Source: Acidobacteriota bacterium (GTDB lineage Bacteria > Acidobacteriota > Vicinamibacteria > Vicinamibacterales > UBA2999). Taken from it: a stretch of 64,000 bases of DNA. The translations under genes were made by a program, and so were the position numbers. The stretch covers positions 331,390 through 395,389 of the forward strand of contig JAUYQQ010000004.1 in the NCBI GenBank assembly GCA_030697165.1. Reading direction: 5' to 3'. The notes beneath the pieces were generated by a model. That model worked only from the letters and a program-made list of their open reading frames with translations. It was not told the origin of the DNA and made no database searches. Shown piece after piece: positions 61,385-64,000 of this stretch (position 1 is the stretch's first letter; every line of letters starts with the position of its first letter).

Positions 61385-64000
61385 GACGTCGACTCTCCGT
61401 CCTGGACGCCAGCAGGTTTTTTCGGAATAAACGTGAGACTGAATGTTGTTCCATTACCGGAGGACATGTCCAGTGTTCCGTTCAACTGTCGCGCCAGGTC
61501 CGTTACCAGTTGCAGGCCCAGAGAGCGCTTGCGCGCCTCGTCGAAGTCGGCGGGCAGCCCGGCACCAGAGTCGGCGACCGACAGCCGCATGGCCGGTCCG
61601 CCGGCCACCAGCCGCGCCGAGAGGCGGATGTCGCCGTGACGTCCGCCCGGAAAGGCATGCTTGAGCGCGTTTGACATCAACTCGTTGACGATCAGCCCGC
61701 ACGGTACCGCTTGATCGAGCTCGATCCGAATCGGCTCGACGTCAAATTCCAACGTGATGCCCGCGGCCGGCGCCAACGACCGCACGATCTGCTGGCCCAG
61801 TTGCCGCAGGTAAGCCGCCAGGTCCACCTGGGCCAGATTATCAGAGCGGTACAGCGTTTCGTGGAGAAGCGCCATCGAGAGCACCCGGCTTTGCATTTCG
61901 GCCAGCACCGCCACGACGTTCGGTTGCGACGACCGCCCGGCCTCGAGCCGCAGCAGGCTGGTGATCACCTGCAGGTTGTTCTTGACGCGGTGATGCACTT
62001 CCTTCAGCAGCGCCTCTTTCTCGTGCAATGACGCCCTGACCGCCGCTTCGGCCTCAATCCGCCGCGCGTCGCGGCCGAAGGTGTCGAGCGCAAAGCTGAT
62101 ATCGGTGGCCATCTGCACCAGCAACTCGCGCCCCTCGGGGTCGAAGGCGTCGGCCGTCCGCGCATAGATCGTCAGCGCGCCGACCGCCCGGCCGTCGCGG
62201 GTCAGGGGCAGGCCCACCGACGCTGCCCAGCCGAATCGCTGCGCGCGCTCGTGCCAGGGCCCGGTCGAGGGATCGGCCTGGAAGTTCTCGATCCAGATCG
62301 GCCGATTCTCGCGAATGGCCGTCCCTGTCGGCCCGCGGCCGAACGGGATGTCGGCCGAGGTCAAGACCGGGATGTCATCGAGGTACTCGGTCCCGGTGCC
62401 GAATGACGCCACCGGCGTGACTACGCCGCTGGCCTCGTCGGCCATGCCGACCCAGGCCATGGCCATGCCGCCGTGGGTCACGGCGGCCTCGCAGATCAAC
62501 GGGAACAACTCCGCCTCACCAACGCTGCGGACGATGGCCTCGTTGCAGCGGCTGAGCGCCGCATACATCTGGGCCAGGCGCCGCGAATGCAGTTCGGCGA
62601 TCTTGCGGGCATGGATGTCGGTGTGGGTGCCCAGCATGCGCAGGGGCCGGCCCTCGGGCGTATATGCCACAATCCGCCCGACCGAGAGCGTCCACAGCCA
62701 GCCGCCTGGTTTGGTGCGCTGGCGGAACTCCACGCGGTAGTCGACGGTGCGCCCGTTCACGTAGTCGAGATGCGCCTTTTCAACCCGCGGCCGGTCCTCG
62801 GGATGAATGCGGGCCAGCCACGTCGCGTTCGTCTCCACCAACTCGCCTGGCGCATAGCCAATCTGGGTGGCGTACTCGGGGCTGACCACCGCGTCACCGC
62901 TCTCGACGTTCAGGTCGAACGTGCCCTGGTTCGACACGGTAAGCGCCATTCGCAACCGCTCTTCGCTGTCGCGCAGGAACTCTTCGGCCTTGCGGCGCTC
63001 GGTCACCTCGTTCCAGGCGCCGGTGACCTCGGCGATCCCGAGCGCGTCGCGGCGCACCACTCTCAGGCCATCGCTGATCCACAACTCGCGGCCATCCTGG
63101 CGAAAGAAGCGGTACTCGTGCGTGAGCTCGTCGTCTCGCTCCAGTGCCACCATGCGGGTCAGGGCGCCTACCCGATCGTCGGGATGCAGGTTGGAGACCC
63201 ACCAATGAGGGTGCAGCACCTCCTGTGGCGAAAAGCCCAGGATGCGGTGAACATTCTCGCTGACTTCGGTGGGCACCAGCCGCCCGTCAACCCGCGCGAG
63301 CCGGTAGATGATGGTCGGGCTGCTGCCCAGCATGCCGAGCAACTGGCTCGAGGTGGTCTTTAGCGCCGTGGCCAGGGCGGCCTGGTCACGATAAAACGCC
63401 ACGCGCCGATTGCGCCACATCAGGCCCAGTCCTGAGCCTGCGCTGAACATCAACAACGCCACAAACGCCGAGACGACCCGCACCCGCCGCCACAGCCGGT
63501 CGCTCAATTCAGACCGGTTGATCCGCACCGCCAGGTGCCACGGCGTGTCCGGAATCGCCCCAACGACGCCGACGCTGGGCATGCCGCGATAGTCCACCCC
63601 CTCGACCATGCCGGTCTGGCCGCTCAAGGCCTTCACCGCCATGACGTCGGTCGCGGTCACCGGGATGCGGACGCGGAGGGCCCTGCGCTGGCTGATGAGG
63701 TCGCTCAGGAACACCACCTCGTCACCATCCCGGCGCACCAGCACGGCCTCGGCCGTCGAGCTCGTGGTCGGCCAGTCGCGAATAAGCGTGAACAAAAACG
63801 GTTCCGGGTTAATGCTGAGGGCCAATAGGCCAACCGGCCGGTCAGGCATGACGCCGACGGCGAGCGGTACAAGCAGGGCGAGGTGCGCGTGGCCTTCGTC
63901 ATCGAAGTGAAAATCCTGCAATAGCGGCTCACCGCTGCGCAGGACCTGCTGAATCTGCTCGGCGACCGCCGCCGATGGCCGTCCGTCACGTCTGGGCAAC
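61381..64000 (-). CDS. HisKA_2-type sensor kinase, N-terminus outside window
   Basis: The frame runs off the right edge, so the true start is not visible; 872 residues are seen. An extracytoplasmic part with NTP-like sensor sequence, one transmembrane helix (VVSAFVALLMFSAGSGLGLMW, about 175-195), PAS domains (about 215-340 and 345-465), a GAF domain (about 490-650, TAIRENRPIWIENFQADPS), and a HisKA_2/HATPase end with the acceptor in EVHHRVKNNLQVITSLLRLE. Kinases of this type signal to response regulators or anti-anti-sigma-like partners. Translationally coupled to the hybrid kinase. Confidence 0.88.
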   Translation of the reverse strand, partial: LPRRDGRPSAAVAEQIQQVLRSGEPLLQDFHFDDEGHAHLALLVPLAVGVMPDRPVGLLALSINPEPFLFTLIRDWPTTSSTAEAVLVRRDGDEVVFLSDLISQRRALRVRIPVTATDVMAVKALSGQTGMVEGVDYRGMPSVGVVGAIPDTPWHLAVRINRSELSDRLWRRVRVVSAFVALLMFSAGSGLGLMWRNRRVAFYRDQAALATALKTTSSQLLGMLGSSPTIIYRLARVDGRLVPTEVSENVHRILGFSPQEVLHPHWWVSNLHPDDRVGALTRMVALERDDELTHEYRFFRQDGRELWISDGLRVVRRDALGIAEVTGAWNEVTERRKAEEFLRDSEERLRMALTVSNQGTFDLNVESGDAVVSPEYATQIGYAPGELVETNATWLARIHPEDRPRVEKAHLDYVNGRTVDYRVEFRQRTKPGGWLWTLSVGRIVAYTPEGRPLRMLGTHTDIHARKIAELHSRRLAQMYAALSRCNEAIVRSVGEAELFPLICEAAVTHGGMAMAWVGMADEASGVVTPVASFGTGTEYLDDIPVLTSADIPFGRGPTGTAIRENRPIWIENFQADPSTGPWHERAQRFGWAASVGLPLTRDGRAVGALTIYARTADAFDPEGRELLVQMATDISFALDTFGRDARRIEAEAAVRASLHEKEALLKEVHHRVKNNLQVITSLLRLEAGRSSQPNVVAVLAEMQSRVLSMALLHETLYRSDNLAQVDLAAYLRQLGQQIVRSLAPAAGITLEFDVEPIRIELDQAVPCGLIVNELMSNALKHAFPGGRHGDIRLSARLVAGGPAMRLSVADSGAGLPADFDEARKRSLGLQLVTDLARQLNGTLDMSSGNGTTFSLTFIPKKPAGVQDGESTS

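Overview
The window is one contiguous piece of a high-GC bacterial chromosome. The gene content suggests an acidobacterium, probably of the Vicinamibacteria type: an M. xanthus-like type IV pilus cluster, a cytochrome resembling the photosynthetic reaction-centre cytochrome subunit, an FG-GAP/UnbV protein, many sensor kinases, and small intergenic hairpin repeats. This placement is inference from gene content; no rRNA or tRNA gene is visible.

Bases 1-20,000 are almost entirely on the minus strand and form a type IV pilus (T4P) locus. In order of transcription they hold an outer-membrane barrel protein, pilB, pilT, pilC, pilS and pilR. Then comes pilA behind a strong sigma-54 promoter, followed by a VKOR-DsbA disulfide-forming fusion, an ABC ATPase and permease, a TPR-like membrane protein and pilD. 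A second histidine kinase, three minor pilins (PilV/PilW/PilX-like), a coiled-coil exported protein and a second NtrC-type regulator complete it. pilMNOPQ are not in the window. The convergent 3' end of aroB lies at the left edge.

Bases 20,000-28,300 hold a Yip1-like membrane protein, a membrane-fusion protein with two MacB/FtsX-type permeases (no ATPase here), a divergent EF-G paralogue, a beta-carbonic anhydrase and a SAM methyltransferase.

Bases 28,300-47,500 are the str, S10, spc and alpha ribosomal operons in canonical order on the minus strand: rpsL-rpsG-fusA, then rpsJ through rpmJ, then rpsM-rpsK-rpsD-rpoA-rplQ. tuf is absent from its usual place after fusA. A promoter with a roughly 290-base leader can be proposed upstream of rpsL.

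Bases 47,500-64,000 hold respiratory and signalling genes. These are a small diheme cytochrome, a Rieske protein plus a cytochrome b fused to two cytochrome c domains, a TPR protein, an HK/OmpR-type pair, a TauE-type permease, a YWTD beta-propeller protein and a Calx-beta lipoprotein. The right edge has a tightly coupled set: an HisKA_2 sensor kinase (cut by the window), a REC-PAS-PAS-HK-REC hybrid kinase and an FG-GAP/UnbV protein.

The most unusual structure is repetitive. Ten 7-base units follow the start codon of pilR inside its coding sequence, and a gain or loss of one unit would shift the frame. Related 7- to 18-base tandem repeats and two families of REP-like hairpins lie at gene junctions, often touching or supplying a stop codon. 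One hairpin is translated inside the methyltransferase. No CRISPR array, IS element, prophage or tRNA was recognised.
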